Program-made: the position numbers and the translations under genes | Shown here: positions 17,339 through 24,731 of the stretch, piece after piece | How positions within the stretch are numbered: position 1 is the first letter of the stretch | Layout: the number at the start of each line of letters is the position of its first letter | Notes under the pieces: generated by a model | Told to the model about the DNA's origin: nothing | Databases searched by the model: none | Seen by the model: only the letters and a program-made list of their open reading frames with translations | Origin: JAXGQD01 sp040766665 | GTDB lineage: Bacteria > Bacillota > Clostridia > Saccharofermentanales > Fastidiosipilaceae | Length of the DNA stretch: 32,859 bases | Direction: 5' to 3' | NCBI GenBank assembly: GCA_040766665.1 | Contig: JAXGQD010000013.1 | Span: 1-32,859, forward strand

Positions 17339-17677
17339 ATGACCATTCAAGATTCGGAAATGAATAGACCTGTTTTCAGTGGGGTAAACACTGCAGCGAT
17401 ATGGAGCGACAGTGAGCGTCCTTATGCAAATTTGCCTGAAGAGTTACGGCCTTTTCATTACTATTTTGCCGATCTGGGGCATGTGATTTTGACGCTCATG
17501 TATTGCCATGCCAAGAAAAACCCACCCGAGCCAAGACGATTAGAAGTTCCGGTACCTGTTAAGACATTTTTAAACAGTCGCTGGTGCTGGGCTGAAGACC
17601 GCTCCTATCTGATTGCTGATCTGGTGTATGACAATATGCTGGGTGTGTTGTACGATGAAGCAGACATTGAGTTTTAA
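17339..17677 (+). CDS. Small protein of unknown function
   Basis: 112 residues, no recognised family. The N-terminus is polar (MTIQDSEMNRPVFSG). The middle has aromatic and cysteine residues in a hydrophobic stretch (FADLGHVILTLMYCHAKK), then LEVPVPVKTFL, RWCWAED and an acidic tail LYDEADIEF. The hydrophobic stretch is too short and broken by charged neighbours for a clear membrane span, and there is no signal peptide, so it is probably cytoplasmic. It sits 42 bases after the AroE-like gene and 29 bases before the aldose epimerase, in the same direction, so the three are probably co-transcribed. A GGGG run precedes the ATG. Confidence 0.65.
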   Translation: MTIQDSEMNRPVFSGVNTAAIWSDSERPYANLPEELRPFHYYFADLGHVILTLMYCHAKKNPPEPRRLEVPVPVKTFLNSRWCWAEDRSYLIADLVYDNMLGVLYDEADIEF

Positions 17678-17706
17678 GCAGCATTTCGGAACAGAGAGGT
17701 AAACGC

Positions 17707-18747
17707 ATGAACATCATCAAAGAAAAGTATAAAGACTCTGGCATCGAATTATTTACTTTAAGAAATAGTCAGGGGATGGAAGTTTTACTCAGTAATGTCG
17801 GTGCATCAATCCTGAAAATGCTCGTACCAAATCGTAATGGACAAGTTCAGGATGTGGTCCTGGGCTATAAAGATCCGGAAGCTTACTTTGATAATAAGGC
17901 GAGCCATGGTGCGGTGGTAGGGCGCGTTGCCAACCGGATTTCAAATGCGCAGTTCAGCCTAAACGGCAGAGTTTATCAATTGGACAAAAATGAAGGGAAA
18001 AATACTCTGCATAATGGTTTTGAGCGTTTTGCCAATCGTATTTGGCGATCAGAGCTTATGGACAATGAATCTGTGGTGAAATTCTCACTTCATAGCCCGG
18101 ACGGTGATCAAGGAATGCCAGGCAGTGCGGATATTTCTGTGCGATATCATCTAAACGATGACAACGCCCTGAGTGTTTCTTACCAAGCCCTGGCTGATCG
18201 TGACACTTTTTTTAATCTCACAAACCACGCCTATTTCAACCTTGAAGGGGAGAACCAAGCCTCGGTTTTGGACCATGTCTTGTATTTGGATTGTGACTCC
18301 TTTACTCCTGTTGACGAGGCATCGATTCCGAGTGGTGAAATTCGCAGTGTATCAGGAACAGCATTTGATTTCCGGCAAAAGAAAGCCATCGGCCGCGACA
18401 TCGCCAAAAGCGACACGCAGCTCCAAAACGGCCACGGCTATGACCACAATTTTGTTTTGAACAATCCGGGATTTGACAAACCCGTCGCCGTCGTTGAAGC
18501 CCCAGATAGCGGTATCGTGATGGAAGTCTTCACGGACTTACCGGGCGTGCAGTTCTATACCGGTAATTTCCTGGGCAGGGAAGCGGCAGAACGCAACAAA
18601 TCTGCCTATGTCAGTCGGAGCGGCTTTTGCTTGGAAACACAATACTTTCCGGATACGCCTAATAAGCCACAATTTCCGAGCTGCATGTTTAAAGCAGGTA
18701 CCGAATTTGAGTCAAAAACGGTGTTTAAGTTTTCTCTTGTTGACTAG
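17707..18747 (+). CDS. galM: Aldose 1-epimerase (galactose mutarotase)
   Basis: 346-residue cytoplasmic enzyme that interconverts alpha and beta anomers of hexoses such as galactose and glucose. GalM landmarks are present: NVGASILKMLVPNRNGQVQD, VVGRVANRI with the substrate-binding Arg, the catalytic-His segment NHAYFNL, GHGYDHNFVL, GVQFYTGNFLG, and a C-terminal CLETQYFPD carrying the catalytic Glu. The length is normal. AGAGAGG precedes the ATG. It is the last of a probable three-gene unit and is closed by a terminator shared with the opposite operon. No galactose (Leloir) genes are nearby, so it may serve any imported aldose. Confidence 0.93.
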   Translation: MNIIKEKYKDSGIELFTLRNSQGMEVLLSNVGASILKMLVPNRNGQVQDVVLGYKDPEAYFDNKASHGAVVGRVANRISNAQFSLNGRVYQLDKNEGKNTLHNGFERFANRIWRSELMDNESVVKFSLHSPDGDQGMPGSADISVRYHLNDDNALSVSYQALADRDTFFNLTNHAYFNLEGENQASVLDHVLYLDCDSFTPVDEASIPSGEIRSVSGTAFDFRQKKAIGRDIAKSDTQLQNGHGYDHNFVLNNPGFDKPVAVVEAPDSGIVMEVFTDLPGVQFYTGNFLGREAAERNKSAYVSRSGFCLETQYFPDTPNKPQFPSCMFKAGTEFESKTVFKFSLVD

Positions 18748-18761
18748 CACAAACGGAATAC

Positions 18762-18812
18762 AAAAAGAGCCTGAAATCTCAGACGCACGGTCATAGAGAA
18801 ATCAGGCTTTTT
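18762..18812. terminator. Bidirectional terminator between convergent operons
   Basis: The arms are AAAAAGAGCCTGAAATCTC (18762-18780) and GAGAAATCAGGCTTTTT (18796-18812). AGCCTGA and CTC pair with TCAGGCT and GAG around a short internal mismatch, with T-runs on both strands. It lies 15 bases after galM and 25 bases after the stop of the tautomerase gene on the other strand. Confidence 0.85.
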
Positions 18813-18837
18813 ATGTCATTGTGAAGATATTGAAAGT

Positions 18838-19179
18838 TTATTTGAATGCGTCGTTACTATACCAATTGCCATATTCCTGGAAGCTGATGTACATTTTGTT
18901 TTTATCAATGCCCGTTACATCTGCCAGCAATAGCGCTAGTGTCTCGGCGAATGCGGCTTTGTCTTTATCAGCCACCATAAGATAGAGATTCACCGACGCG
19001 TAAAGGCAGCTTGATGATTCATCTCGAAAAAACATCTTCTGCTCATCGAGAATATTTAGCATCAGTCCGGCTTTCGTTTTGCCGGGTAGAATAGCGATGA
19101 TTTCTGATATCTGCTGATAGATTTTCTCTTGTTGTGTCTCATCTAATTTAATTCCTGTATGAATTTGAATGTAAGGCAT
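18838..19179 (-). CDS. MIF / 4-oxalocrotonate tautomerase superfamily protein
   Basis: 113 residues, matching MIF-type tautomerases in length and pattern. The protein starts Met-Pro, so removal of Met leaves the N-terminal proline that acts as the catalytic base for keto-enol exchange. The MIF-like pattern includes KAGLMLNIL in the second strand, DKAAFAETLALLLADVTGI in the second helix, MYISFQEY and a terminal W followed by NDAF. GGAG stands before the ATG and overlaps the end of the thiolase gene, nine bases upstream. It is the last gene of the minus-strand URO-D-thiolase operon. In that setting it may tautomerise an enol or keto acid intermediate; the true substrate is unknown. Confidence 0.78.
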   Translation of the reverse strand: MPYIQIHTGIKLDETQQEKIYQQISEIIAILPGKTKAGLMLNILDEQKMFFRDESSSCLYASVNLYLMVADKDKAAFAETLALLLADVTGIDKNKMYISFQEYGNWYSNDAFK

Positions 19180-19188
19180 ATTAAGCTC

Positions 19189-20376
19189 CTAATTCTTAAT
19201 TGCTTCGACTAGCATTGCAATCCCTTGTCCGCCACCAATGCAAAGCGAAGCCAGCCCGTAATGACTCTCACTCCGCTCCAGTTCGTGCAAAAGGCTGACC
19301 AGGATCCTTGATCCGGACGCGCCAATCGGATGACCTAGTGCAATGGCACCCCCATTAACATTAACTTTCTCCGAAGGTAAATCTAGATCCTGCATGACTG
19401 CCAGTGCCTGGGCTGCGAATGCTTCATTAAGTTCGAAACGGTCAATCTCTGAAAGCTCAACATTGGTTTGAGATACGAGCTTTCTAATAGCCGGAACCGG
19501 TCCAGTGCCCATAACCAGAGGACTGACTCCGGCGGAGGCAGAGCCGATGATGCGCGCCATAGGTCGTAGATTGAGTTCGTGGGCTTTATCAGAGCTCATC
19601 AGGAGTAGCGCAGCTGCCCCGTCATTAATCCCCGAAGCGTTGGCGGCAGTGACGGAACCGTTCTCTTTGAAAGCAGGTCTTAGCTTGGCCATATGTTCGA
19701 TCTTACTGCCAAAACGTGGGAACTCATCGTTTTCGATGGTCAGGGTCGCGCCTTTTGCCTGGGTTATGATGAGCGGGACGATTTCGTTCTTGAATCGATC
19801 CGCATTTATGGCTGCTTCCGCTTTGTTCTGACTTTGTACGGCAAAAGCATCCTGTTCTGCTCTGCTGATACCATAAGCTGAAGCGATATTTTCTGCTGTT
19901 TCACCCATATGGATATGATGGAAGGCATCACTCAAGCCATCACAAAGTATTGTATCGTTTAGTTTTCCTGAGCCTAGACGTAAGCCCCAACGTGCCCCTT
20001 CGAGCACAAAGGGTGCCTGACTCATGTTTTCACAGCCACCGGCGATGACCACGTCGTTGTCACCGCAACGAATCGATTGAGCCGCCAAAGCGACGGCTTT
20101 TAAGCCGGAGCCGCAAACTTTGTTAACAGTGAAAGAAGGCATGCTTTCAGGTAATCCGGCTTGCATTGCTACTTGTCTTGCTACATTTTGCCCTAAACCT
20201 GCTTGTAAGACATTGCCGAAAATGAGTTCGTCAACTTCTTTAGTTTGAATCCCGCTTTGCTCCAGTAGTGCACCCACCACGCAGGTGCCTAAGCTTACAG
20301 CACTTGTATCTTTAAAAGCGCCACCGAACTTGCCAATAGGAGTACGAAGAGCGGCAACTATAACTACTTCATTCAT
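19189..20376 (-). CDS. Acetyl-CoA acetyltransferase (thiolase)
   Basis: 395-residue thiolase that interconverts acetoacetyl-CoA plus CoA with two acetyl-CoA. The catalytic residues are all visible: acyl-carrying C88 in NKVCGSG, H349 in GGAIALGHPIGASG and C379 in CIGGGQG, nearly the same numbers as in well-studied biosynthetic thiolases. A GTG reading from 20385 would add three residues, but GAGGGG precedes the ATG at 20376 at proper spacing and overlaps that GTG. The gene follows the URO-D gene by 12 bases and precedes the tautomerase gene. Shared operator sites link it to the BKACE operon, whose product acetoacetate needs CoA activation and thiolysis, so a catabolic role is likely. Confidence 0.92.
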   Translation of the reverse strand: MNEVVIVAALRTPIGKFGGAFKDTSAVSLGTCVVGALLEQSGIQTKEVDELIFGNVLQAGLGQNVARQVAMQAGLPESMPSFTVNKVCGSGLKAVALAAQSIRCGDNDVVIAGGCENMSQAPFVLEGARWGLRLGSGKLNDTILCDGLSDAFHHIHMGETAENIASAYGISRAEQDAFAVQSQNKAEAAINADRFKNEIVPLIITQAKGATLTIENDEFPRFGSKIEHMAKLRPAFKENGSVTAANASGINDGAAALLLMSSDKAHELNLRPMARIIGSASAGVSPLVMGTGPVPAIRKLVSQTNVELSEIDRFELNEAFAAQALAVMQDLDLPSEKVNVNGGAIALGHPIGASGSRILVSLLHELERSESHYGLASLCIGGGQGIAMLVEAIKN

Positions 20377-20388
20377 CTTTTTCACCCC

Positions 20389-21423
20389 TCAAAGAACTCT
20401 GTTTTCTGCGGCTTCAATAACAGCTAATAGATTTTCAAGAGGAGTACCATAATTGATATAGCCACCAGCACCCAAGATGAATTTTGGATCAGAGGCAAAA
20501 ATATCCAACTGTGCTGCTGCTCTTGCTTTCACTTCTTCGGTCGAGCCGTTTTTAATATCGCTGATCGGGGAGAGGTTGCCTACCAGACTGACTTCACCTC
20601 GGGAATCAATGCGGGCCTGAGCAATATCAAAGCTGGTCCCACAATGCCAGAGTTTAAAGCCGGCATCGGCAATGGCGGCAGCCAAATGCCCTGCTTCACC
20701 GTCGTTGTGCAGCCAGCGCTGAGCATTAGGGAAGGCGGCATAAAGCTGATCATAAGTTGGTGTGACAAACTCCCTGAAGTGTTCGTCGCTGAAGAAGCTG
20801 GAGATATCGTCTGCAAGTAGAATATAGTCAATTTTACCTAAGATACGCTCTTGCTCCTTCATAAAAGCAATCTCGGATTGGGTCACTTTATGAAGTAGTT
20901 CTTTCACCAGTTCCGCTTCTGTCAGTACATCACAGCAGAACTCTGAAATCCCTCTTAAAGTAGCGGCTGTTGTAAAAGGCCCCACCATCAAGGAATTTTC
21001 GACACGAAAACCGCTTGGTGCGTGCTCTTTCATGTAGATCAGTGCTTCGAGCGCATTAGTCATCAAACTGCCAGCCCAGGGATCAGCCACAGGCATATTA
21101 ATTAGTTCTTCCAGTTCAATGTCATCAGCATGACGCACAGAAGGGAAGCCCAGGTCATCATAACGAATCTCACTGCCCATTCCGCTGCATTCAGCCACAA
21201 CACCATAGTCAGGTTGGAGTGGGCCGTCTAAACCGAGTTTACGAAACGTTTCAACTTGAGCGTCCATCATAGTTTTGGGGTCATTGAAGTACTCGTGTAA
21301 ATTAACGCCTGTTATGGATTTAATAAAAGGGAAATTGATAAAGAACAAATAAGGTCGACGATCGGGCTTAAGCCCTTGAATGCTGTCTTTTATTCGTTCC
21401 AGATTGGCTCTTGCTGCTTGCAT
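20389..21423 (-). CDS. Uroporphyrinogen decarboxylase (URO-D) family protein
   Basis: 344-residue protein of the URO-D superfamily (MtaA/CmuA-like branch). Segments seen are LGLDGPLQPDYG, VGPFTTAATLRGISEFC, DYILLADDISSFFSDEHFREF, WLHNDGEAGHL, LWHCGTSFDIAQAR and LVGNLSPISDIKNGSTEEV. In cofactor methyltransferases of this superfamily the corresponding H-x-C-G segment binds zinc; here it reads HNDG (H239-N240-D241), so the Cys ligand is missing, unlike the broken copy at 4405-5647, which has HCCG. GGAGG precedes the ATG. It is the first gene of the minus operon, with the promoter at 21532-21561. There are no heme or corrinoid genes nearby, so the biochemical role is open. Confidence 0.85.
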   Translation of the reverse strand: MQAARANLERIKDSIQGLKPDRRPYLFFINFPFIKSITGVNLHEYFNDPKTMMDAQVETFRKLGLDGPLQPDYGVVAECSGMGSEIRYDDLGFPSVRHADDIELEELINMPVADPWAGSLMTNALEALIYMKEHAPSGFRVENSLMVGPFTTAATLRGISEFCCDVLTEAELVKELLHKVTQSEIAFMKEQERILGKIDYILLADDISSFFSDEHFREFVTPTYDQLYAAFPNAQRWLHNDGEAGHLAAAIADAGFKLWHCGTSFDIAQARIDSRGEVSLVGNLSPISDIKNGSTEEVKARAAAQLDIFASDPKFILGAGGYINYGTPLENLLAVIEAAENRVL

Positions 21424-21511
21424 CTAAAACCTCCAAATAATCGATAGTGAAAGGCACTCATCAACAGATTCGTTGATATTTCACAACGAAAAAACAATTT
21501 ATTGATAGATG

Positions 21512-21522
21512 TTGTCAGACAA
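21512..21522. promoter_or_regulatory. Probable FCD-GntR operator, minus operon
   Basis: TTGTCAGACAA has TTGT/ACAA arms around a three-base centre, the pattern TNGTNNNACNA common for FCD-type GntR regulators. It starts about ten bases downstream of the -10 of the URO-D operon, over the expected transcription start. The same 10-mer TGTCAGACAA recurs at 22382-22391 (minus strand) and 22553-22562. Confidence 0.72.
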
Positions 21523-21531
21523 GACGATAAA

Positions 21532-21561
21532 AATATAGCATGCCTTGAGTTGATTAGTCAA
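21532..21561 (-). promoter_or_regulatory. Promoter of the URO-D / thiolase / tautomerase operon
   Basis: On the minus strand, TTGACT (complement of 21556-21561) is followed after 18 bases by TATATT (complement of 21532-21537), each five of six to consensus. The operator at 21512-21522 follows directly. The leader to the start codon at 21423 is about 100 bases. Confidence 0.7.
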
Positions 21562-21613
21562 TATGCAGTGCAAAACTTATCTCAGATCTATGAAATTGAT
21601 AAACTGAAGACTG

Positions 21614-21644
21614 AAAAAAGCGTCAATCCAAGATGAATCAACGC
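21614..21644 (-). terminator. Terminator of the GntR gene
   Basis: On the minus strand GCGTTGATTC pairs over ten positions with GGATTGACGC, including several G-U wobbles, with a five-base loop, then a six-base T-run (complement of 21614-21619). On the plus strand the wobbles become mismatches, so the structure works only for the minus-strand transcript. It ends 26 bases after the GntR stop. Confidence 0.75.
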
Positions 21645-21669
21645 CTTTACTCACAGCAGTTAAAACAGT

Positions 21670-22392
21670 TTATTTGCTGACAAAGACAATGTGCTCGCGC
21701 ATCAATTCTCGTGCTGCTTCGCCGTCTTTGTATTTTATAGCAGAAACTAATTCCTTATGTTGCAAAGCTGTTTTCATTAATATATCTTGTTTTTTTCTCA
21801 TGGCTTCCATAAAGTTATGACCAACAGCCCGCTCCCAAGTAGGGATGACAGAGGTCATCGTATCTCTAAGCAGTCTGTTGTGTGATGCATCGGCGATGGC
21901 CAAATGAAAACGAATATCTTGCTTTAGCATCTCATCAAAATCATGTTTTTCGTAGATTTCAAGCGACTTATCAAATAGCGCTGTAAGCCTGTCAATATCG
22001 GCTTTGGTGGCTCTATGAGCAGCCAGTTGTGCGGTTTCGGATTCCAGCATCAAGCGAAATTCCAATAGGTCTTTAAGACTCGAGCGGTCTAATGTGACAT
22101 TCAGCGGAGTTGCACTAATGATTTTATCACGGTCATTAACAATGGTTCCGGTTTTACTGCGTGTAATGAAACCAAAGGAGGAAAGGGCTTTATAGACTTC
22201 TCTCAGCGTACTCCTGCCAACAGCCAACTGTGCGCAGAAGACATTCTCATTAGGGAAGACATAACCTGCGGGTAGTTCTCCGTTAAGAATCATTTCGCTC
22301 AATTGGTGGAAGAGCCGGTCTGCCAGATTTTCAGAGACTTCCGATCTCAAACTATCAAAAATTCCTGGAAAGACTTGATCATTGTCTGACAT
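21670..22392 (-). CDS. FCD-domain GntR-family transcriptional regulator
   Basis: 240-residue FadR-subfamily regulator. The winged helix-turn-helix covers about residues 20-88 (LADRLFHQLSEMILNGELPA, then VGRSTLREVYKALSSFGFI). The C-terminal all-helical FCD domain, which binds small organic acids, shows the metal-binding pattern: D and H in QDIRFHLAIADASHN, H in QHKELVSAI and H in MREHIVFV. It lies between two divergent operons whose promoters carry the same operator-like sequence, so it is probably their shared regulator. The same sequence also spans its own start codon, suggesting autoregulation. The effector is probably a sugar acid of the pathway. It is monocistronic, with its own terminator. 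Confidence 0.92.
   Translation of the reverse strand: MSDNDQVFPGIFDSLRSEVSENLADRLFHQLSEMILNGELPAGYVFPNENVFCAQLAVGRSTLREVYKALSSFGFITRSKTGTIVNDRDKIISATPLNVTLDRSSLKDLLEFRLMLESETAQLAAHRATKADIDRLTALFDKSLEIYEKHDFDEMLKQDIRFHLAIADASHNRLLRDTMTSVIPTWERAVGHNFMEAMRKKQDILMKTALQHKELVSAIKYKDGEAARELMREHIVFVSK
22382..22392 (-). promoter_or_regulatory. Operator-like site across the GntR start codon
   Basis: The first eleven coding bases, ATGTCAGACAA on the minus strand, are identical to the operator at 22552-22562. Binding here would block transcription or initiation of the regulator gene. The match could be partly fortuitous because it is coding sequence (Met-Ser-Asp-Asn), but the exact 11-base identity within 170 bases argues for function. 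Confidence 0.55.
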
Positions 22393-22516
22393 AAGCTTTA
22401 ACTATCCTCATTTTCTATTGTATTGCACGAGTTTAATACTATTGCAGCCAATATGCAAGCAAGTAGAAAAATCATCAAATGACAATATGCACAAATATAT
22501 CATCGGATATTTGGCA

Positions 22517-22545
22517 TTGACAGCACAAAATAGCCGTGTTATCGT
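22517..22545 (+). promoter_or_regulatory. Promoter of the lactonase-BKACE operon
   Basis: A perfect TTGACA (22517-22522) is followed after 17 bases by TATCGT (22540-22545), four of six to the -10 consensus. The operator at 22552-22562 begins seven bases later. The distance to the first start codon (22614) gives a leader of about 60 bases. Confidence 0.72.
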
Positions 22546-22551
22546 TGTCGC

Positions 22552-22562
22552 ATGTCAGACAA
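22552..22562. promoter_or_regulatory. Probable FCD-GntR operator, plus operon
   Basis: ATGTCAGACAA differs from the site at 21512-21522 in only one base. It sits just downstream of the -10, with the same geometry as in the divergent operon. A wider dyad GTTGTC (22544-22549) / GACAAC (22558-22563) surrounds it. Confidence 0.72.
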
Positions 22563-22613
22563 CAGACAAAATTCAATGAAATATTAGCGGAGTTACAGAA
22601 AGGGTAAGGAAAC

Positions 22614-23720
22614 ATGAATAATAACAACATTCCTAAATCAGACGGACGCGGCATAATTTCCGGTACTTACGTTACCCATAATATGGAGATGAGTCGCTCA
22701 CAGTGGCTGGAGGATTGCTACCCTGAATGGGGCACCTTCCTCAATCAAGAAATCGAGAACATTGAAGTGCCCAAAGGACAAGTTGCACTGTGGTGGTGTG
22801 GCGGCCCCTCCTGGGTTCTGAAAACAGACGAGGGTGGAATTTACTGGATTGATCAGTATTGCGGACCTTCACTTTATACTGAGCGTGTTGGTAACTGTGG
22901 TGTCTGCAAACAGTCCGGTGCAGACAGCATCAATTGGCTTCGCTTAAACCCTCAAGTCATCGATCCTTGGAAGTTCAATCAACTCGATGGCGTCTTTTGC
23001 TCCCATATGCACCAAGATCACTGCGACGTGTATGCGGTTAAGGCTGCTTTGCAGACAACAGATGCACCCTTCATCGCTCCTCCGATGGCTGTTAAGAAGA
23101 AGGGCTTTGAAGTTCCCGATGAAAGAATCATTGTTGCAAAAGTCGGTGAGTCATTGAAGTTGAAAGGCGCTGAAGTTGATTTCCTGATTAACTATGACGA
23201 CACTGCCATTCGTACTTCGGACAGTGATGAATTAATGGCTTATGAGGATTGTTGCGTATCATTCCTCTTCAAAACTTCCGGCGGAAACATCCTCTTCCTC
23301 GGTGATACCTGGTACAACGATGGCTATGTGGAAATAGCCGCAAACTATGACATTGATGTGGCAATCTTTGATATGGGCTTTAACGCCCCCGGTGCCACAG
23401 ATAAAATGACGCCCTATGACTGTGCCAGATTAGGGCAAACACTAAAAGCCAAGGTGCTTATCCCGGACCATTACGATAACTGGGCCAACTGCACCGGTGA
23501 TCCCGATCTGCTCCCGGCACAATTTGAGAGAATCGTCAGCGAAATTACCCCCGAAATCAAAACCGTCATTATGGCTTGCGGTGGACGTTTCCTGTATCCG
23601 CAGGATCAAGACATCAAACGTTACTGGTACCCGGACGGCAGTGAAGACTATAACTATGAAAAATCATCGCTTCATCGTCGTCGTCAAAAATACTACGAGC
23701 AGCAGAAAAAACAATCTTAA
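22614..23720 (+). CDS. UlaG-like metallo-beta-lactamase-fold lactonase
   Basis: 368-residue cytoplasmic metal hydrolase resembling L-ascorbate 6-phosphate lactonase (UlaG). The shared pattern runs along the whole chain: WLEDCYPEWGTFLNQEIE, VALWWCGGPSWVLKT, DPWKFNQLDGVFCSHMHQDH, SFLFKTSGGNILFLGDTWY, TDKMTPYDCARLG and VLIPDHYDNW. The metal motif is HMHQDH (H131, H133, D135, H136), with D231 and H286 as further ligands. UlaG has GDSHY where this protein has GDTWY, and this protein has about 20 extra N-terminal residues. No ascorbate PTS (UlaABC) or decarboxylase (UlaD) is present, so the substrate is probably an unphosphorylated sugar lactone brought in by the ABC transporter. It is the first gene of the plus operon. 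Confidence 0.83.
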   Translation: MNNNNIPKSDGRGIISGTYVTHNMEMSRSQWLEDCYPEWGTFLNQEIENIEVPKGQVALWWCGGPSWVLKTDEGGIYWIDQYCGPSLYTERVGNCGVCKQSGADSINWLRLNPQVIDPWKFNQLDGVFCSHMHQDHCDVYAVKAALQTTDAPFIAPPMAVKKKGFEVPDERIIVAKVGESLKLKGAEVDFLINYDDTAIRTSDSDELMAYEDCCVSFLFKTSGGNILFLGDTWYNDGYVEIAANYDIDVAIFDMGFNAPGATDKMTPYDCARLGQTLKAKVLIPDHYDNWANCTGDPDLLPAQFERIVSEITPEIKTVIMACGGRFLYPQDQDIKRYWYPDGSEDYNYEKSSLHRRRQKYYEQQKKQS

Positions 23721-23770
23721 GACCAAAACAGAATACTGAAACAGGAATCGAAGAGAAAGGAATAATCGTC

Positions 23771-24703
23771 ATGGCTAAACAAAGAAAAACTATTCTCACA
23801 GCTGCCGTTACCGGAGCCATTCATACGCCGACTATGTCCCCATATTTGCCCAAAGGTATAGAGGGCATCATTAACGATGCAGTGGCTGCAGCGGAGGCAG
23901 GTGCCAGCATGGTACACATTCACGCGCGCAAAGATAACGGTCAACCGACGTCAGACATTCAGGCTCTGCGGCAGATTTTGTCCGGGATTAAAGAGCGCTC
24001 AGATGTAGTCATCGGCATTTCTACCGGCGGTGCAATAGGTATGTCGATTGAAGAACGCCTGGCGGTTATTCCCGAATTCCAACCTGAGATTGCTTCCTGT
24101 AATGCCGGAACAACAAACTTTGTCCTCTCTGAACTGGCTAAAGGCATGGATAATCCCTTATATGATTGGGAAGTCCCTTTTCTAAAAGGCACCTATGCGG
24201 GAATATTCAAGAACACTTTTGCTGACATGGAATACTGCATACAAATCATGAACGATAGTGGAACCAGACCTGAATTTGAAGTCTTTGACTTAGGACAAAT
24301 TTCTAATCTGGCCTACTTTCTGAAAAAGGGCTTAATCAAGAAGCCAATCTATATCCAGTTTGTGCTAGGCGTCATGGGAGGTGCTCCTTTAACCATCGAT
24401 AACCTCATTTATTTTACCAACACAGCTAAAAACTTACTCGGGTCAGATATCCAATATTCCATCGTTGCCGGAGGAAGACGCTTGTTTAGATATAGTGCCT
24501 TTAACGCGGTTTACGGCGGCAACTGCCGAGTCGGAATGGAAGATAGCCTCTACATTTCCGGAGCAGGTGAATTGGCAGAAGGTAGCGCGCAACAAGTCGC
24601 AAAGATGTCCGGCATTTTACAAAGTTTGGATTTTGAGATTGCTTCACCGGATGAGGCGCGAGAAATGTTGCAACTCAAGGGTAAAGATCAAGTCAAATTC
24701 TAA
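23771..24703 (+). CDS. BKACE-family (DUF849) beta-keto acid cleavage enzyme
   Basis: 310-residue TIM-barrel enzyme. The family, founded by 3-keto-5-aminohexanoate cleavage enzyme (Kce), carries out a zinc-dependent exchange: beta-keto acid plus acetyl-CoA gives acetoacetate plus a new acyl-CoA. Seen here: AAVTGAIHTPTMSPYLPKGI at the N-terminus, the zinc pair H49/H51 in VHIHARKDNGQPT, the glycine-rich GVMGGAPLTIDNL, the VAGGRR loop and the ligand E257 in RVGMEDSLYIS. The length is typical. AAAGGA precedes the ATG, 50 bases after the lactonase gene. The nearby 3-hydroxyacyl-CoA-dehydrogenase-family gene could make its beta-keto acid substrate, as in carnitine catabolism, where a dehydrogenase and a BKACE act in sequence. 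The actual substrate is unknown. Confidence 0.88.
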   Translation: MAKQRKTILTAAVTGAIHTPTMSPYLPKGIEGIINDAVAAAEAGASMVHIHARKDNGQPTSDIQALRQILSGIKERSDVVIGISTGGAIGMSIEERLAVIPEFQPEIASCNAGTTNFVLSELAKGMDNPLYDWEVPFLKGTYAGIFKNTFADMEYCIQIMNDSGTRPEFEVFDLGQISNLAYFLKKGLIKKPIYIQFVLGVMGGAPLTIDNLIYFTNTAKNLLGSDIQYSIVAGGRRLFRYSAFNAVYGGNCRVGMEDSLYISGAGELAEGSAQQVAKMSGILQSLDFEIASPDEAREMLQLKGKDQVKF

Positions 24704-24731
24704 TAAACACACATAGTATGAGGAGTTAAAC

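Noticed and set aside
22382..22579. 65-codon plus-strand frame upstream of the lactonase gene
   Set aside because: It covers the promoter and operator sites and starts antisense to the GntR start; it is not a plausible gene.
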